DNA of 6,068 bases from VBAS01 sp035292525. Lineage in GTDB: Bacteria; Bacteroidota; Bacteroidia; Chitinophagales; Chitinophagaceae. The notes beneath the pieces are model-generated. The model was given only the letters and a program-made list of their open reading frames with translations, searched no databases and had not been told where the DNA came from. The stretch spans positions 1-6,068 of the forward strand of contig DATDPZ010000374.1 of the NCBI GenBank assembly GCA_035292525.1. Reading direction: 5' to 3'. Shown one piece after another: positions 4,163 to 6,068 of the stretch (its first letter is position 1; each line of letters starts with the position of its first letter). Both the position numbers and the translations under genes were made by a program.

Positions 4163-5839
4163 ATGGACAGAAGAGGTTTTTTAACTGCAAAGAGAAAGGC
4201 AGCACCGGTAAAAAGTGCTGACACCAAAGTTGCCTGCAGAACCTCCTCCGGTATTAGCACCTACAACGGTCCGTGGACTTCCAATGAAGTGGCTCATTTA
4301 TTAAAACGCACCCTGTTTGGTTCAACAGCAGAAGACATTAACTTCTTTTCTGCTATGAGTATGAGCCAGGCGGTAGATCAGATACTGAATATTTCAGCTA
4401 TTGCACCGGCTCCTCCGGTAAAAAATTATTCCAACAATAATATTCCTGTCACTGATCCAGATTATAATATTCCACAAGGAACAACCTGGGTTACAATCAA
4501 TACGACGGATGCAGATGGGCTCCGGAGAAATTCTTTCAAAGCCTGGTGGATGGGGCTGATGATTAACCAGGATACGAATATCCGGGAGAAGATGACGCTT
4601 TTCTGGCACAATCATTTTGCAACAGAAAGTAATGAAATTGGAAGAGCAATATGGGCTTATAACAATAATGTACTTTGCAGGCAATATGCACTGGGAAACT
4701 TTAAACAATTAGTAAGAGCACAAACACTTGACGTCGCTATGCTCCGTTACCTCAACGGTTATTTAAATAACAGTACTGCTCCCGATGAAAACTATGCACG
4801 GGAACTGCAGGAATTGTTTACGTTGGGAAAAGAAAATAATCCCAATTATATTGAGGATGATGTAAAAAAAGCTGCCCGGATATTGACAGGGTGGAAAATT
4901 AACGGTACTACTAATTCCTATACGTTCAATGCTGGTCAGCATGATACCGGCAATAAACAGTTTTCTTCTTTTTATAATAATACAGTGATCACCGGAAGAA
5001 CAGGATCCACTGCCGGCGATCTTGAACTGACTGACCTGATCAATATGATTTTCAGCAAAAGCACAGAGGTGTCAAGATTTATTGTAAAAAAACTTTATCG
5101 CTATTTTGTTTATTATAAAATTGATGCAGCTACAGAAGCCAATGTTATCAATCCGCTTGCACAGATACTGGTTGCAAACAATTGGGAAATTAAACCGGTT
5201 TTGACTGCACTGTTTAAAAGCGAACATTTTTTTGATGTATTAAACCAGGGATGTTTTATTAAATCACCGGTGGATCTTGTTGTTTCTGCCTGCAGAGAAT
5301 TTGTTGTTGTTTTTCCAGATGCTTCGGACTATATAAATGCTTATAATATGTGGGGCTATATTCAAAACTATGCGGCCCTGTTACAACAAAACATTGGAGA
5401 TCCTCCTGATGTGGCTGGATGGAAAGCCTTTTACCAGGAACCACAGTTTCATGAAATATGGATCAATACGGATACCTATCCAAGAAGGAATTTGTTTACT
5501 GATACAATGATCATTGCCGGGTATACCCGAAATGGGAAAAAGATCATCATAGATCCGATTGCCTTTACAAGAAAATTAAGCAATCCGGCAGATCCCAATA
5601 TTTTGATTGACGATGCTTTAAAAATCTTGTACAGGATTGACCTGTCAGCAGCAACAAAAGCTACATTAAAAAAACAAATATTATTGAGCAACCAGGACCA
5701 GGATTTTTATTGGACAAATGCCTGGAATGCTTATCTGAGTAATCCTGTTCCAACGAATTTGAACTACCAGATAGTTTACATTCGTTTACGGGATCTTTAT
5801 AAATATTTTATGAACCTGGCTGAATATCATTTATGTTAA
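4163..5839 (+). CDS. DUF1800 domain-containing protein
   Basis: A complete 558-residue protein of the DUF1800 family, whose biochemical role is not established. Family landmarks in order: EVAHLLKRTLFG (42-53); KMTLFWHNHFAT (143-154); the signature DENYARELQELFTLG (208-222); DVKKAARILTGW (233-244); FIVKKLYRYFV (306-316); FKSEHFF (351-357); IKSPVDLVV (366-374); and GDPPDVAGWKAF (412-423), which is followed by RRNLF (441-445). The N terminus MDRRGFLTAKRK resembles the start of a twin-arginine signal, but residues 10-35 have no hydrophobic core, so it may be a remnant or a non-cleaved tag. ATG at 4163 keeps this RR start; no Shine-Dalgarno site precedes it. The next gene, 86 nt downstream, is a DUF1501 protein with a proper twin-arginine signal, and DUF1800-DUF1501 pairs recur across bacteria, so the two probably work together outside or at the inner membrane. 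Family call is firm; localisation and function are inference. Confidence 0.92.
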   Translation: MDRRGFLTAKRKAAPVKSADTKVACRTSSGISTYNGPWTSNEVAHLLKRTLFGSTAEDINFFSAMSMSQAVDQILNISAIAPAPPVKNYSNNNIPVTDPDYNIPQGTTWVTINTTDADGLRRNSFKAWWMGLMINQDTNIREKMTLFWHNHFATESNEIGRAIWAYNNNVLCRQYALGNFKQLVRAQTLDVAMLRYLNGYLNNSTAPDENYARELQELFTLGKENNPNYIEDDVKKAARILTGWKINGTTNSYTFNAGQHDTGNKQFSSFYNNTVITGRTGSTAGDLELTDLINMIFSKSTEVSRFIVKKLYRYFVYYKIDAATEANVINPLAQILVANNWEIKPVLTALFKSEHFFDVLNQGCFIKSPVDLVVSACREFVVVFPDASDYINAYNMWGYIQNYAALLQQNIGDPPDVAGWKAFYQEPQFHEIWINTDTYPRRNLFTDTMIIAGYTRNGKKIIIDPIAFTRKLSNPADPNILIDDALKILYRIDLSAATKATLKKQILLSNQDQDFYWTNAWNAYLSNPVPTNLNYQIVYIRLRDLYKYFMNLAEYHLC

Positions 5840-5850
5840 ACCCTGATCCC

Positions 5851-5880
5851 TTGCTGAAGGTATCACTGCATTTATAATTG
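5851..5880 (+). promoter_or_regulatory. Possible near-consensus promoter before the DUF1501 gene
   Basis: TATAATTG (5873-5880) differs by one base from TAnnTTTG. A TTG lies 19 bases upstream (5851-5853), the usual -33 to -7 spacing in Bacteroidota. It would give a leader of about 40 nt before ATG 5926. It may allow separate expression of the DUF1501 gene; cotranscription with the DUF1800 gene is equally plausible. Confidence 0.3.
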
Positions 5881-5925
5881 AATGAAGTGACAATTAAAGA
5901 AGATGAGAAATAAAAACATTTTCAA

Positions 5926-6068
5926 ATGAAAAGGAGAGACTTCTTAAAATACACCATACCGGCGGGAGCGGCATCAACTGTTATTGCCGGTTTTCCTGTC
6001 CGTACATTGGGAATGGAGTCTCCACTGATCCGGGCACTAATGAATATGGCTACAGAAACGGATCATGT
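5926..6068 (+). CDS. DUF1501 family protein, N-terminal part, twin-arginine signal
   Basis: The window ends inside this gene; 47 residues are readable. It begins MKRRDFLKYT, a clear twin-arginine (S/T-R-R-x-F-L-K type) n-region, followed by a moderately hydrophobic stretch, IPAGAASTVIAGFPV (residues 11-25). This predicts folded export through the Tat system. The tail IRALMNMATETDH does not by itself define the family. The DUF1501 call comes from the Tat start, the position straight after a DUF1800 gene and recalled resemblance to DUF1501 N termini. DUF1501 proteins belong to the alkaline phosphatase/sulfatase-like superfamily and usually have about 400-500 residues, so about nine tenths is missing here. 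ATG at 5926 is preferred because it places the RR motif at residues 3-4. The upstream region is A-rich without a Shine-Dalgarno sequence. Confidence 0.75.
   Translation, partial: MKRRDFLKYTIPAGAASTVIAGFPVRTLGMESPLIRALMNMATETDH

Noticed and set aside
4394..5691. Minus-strand open frames inside the DUF1800 gene.
   Set aside because: They are antisense shadows with no promoter, start context or family resemblance.

Overview
The window looks like chromosomal DNA of a Bacteroidota bacterium, most likely a Chitinophagaceae-type member. The reasons are: A/T-rich sequence of moderate GC; start codons without clear Shine-Dalgarno sites; two upstream boxes matching the Bacteroidota -7 promoter element TAnnTTTG; a DUF1800-DUF1501 gene pair; and short heptanucleotide repeats of a kind I associate with this phylum. 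The lineage call is inference from recalled family resemblance, since no search was run.

Layout. Positions 1-144 hold the 3' end of rsmE (16S rRNA m3U methyltransferase) on the plus strand. Positions 145-309 are a gap between convergent genes with no gene and no convincing terminator. Positions 310-2729 hold four tightly packed minus-strand genes. Read 5' to 3' they are a putative antitoxin (2729-2502), a RelE/ParE-family toxin (2512-2168), pyrD for quinone-linked dihydroorotate dehydrogenase (2175-1093) and a seven-helix TerC-family membrane protein (1068-310). The first three overlap by 11 and 8 nt, and the last is 24 nt downstream, so a single transcript is likely. Positions 2730-2835 are a divergent promoter region with a TAnnTTTG box facing each way. 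Positions 2836-4011 hold a complete thiolase, apparently transcribed alone. After a 151-nt gap, 4163-5839 is a DUF1800 protein. Positions 5926-6068 are the start of a DUF1501 protein with a twin-arginine signal; it runs off the window.

The most unusual feature is inside pyrD. The gene carries three separate arrays, each of about four 7-bp units (unit families TTGAATA, ATCGTCA on the coding strand, and TAGTTTG), each at a position where PyrD proteins vary. All three are open in the pyrD frame and the catalytic residues around them are intact. One array also contains a 9-bp-stem hairpin and a short GAAGGAG palindrome. This looks like repeated invasion or conversion of one housekeeping gene by short heptamer repeats. 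A second oddity is that pyrD uses a TTG start overlapping the end of a toxin gene, which places a core pyrimidine enzyme inside a toxin-antitoxin operon. The remaining genes are ordinary, although the roles of DUF1800 and DUF1501 are not established.
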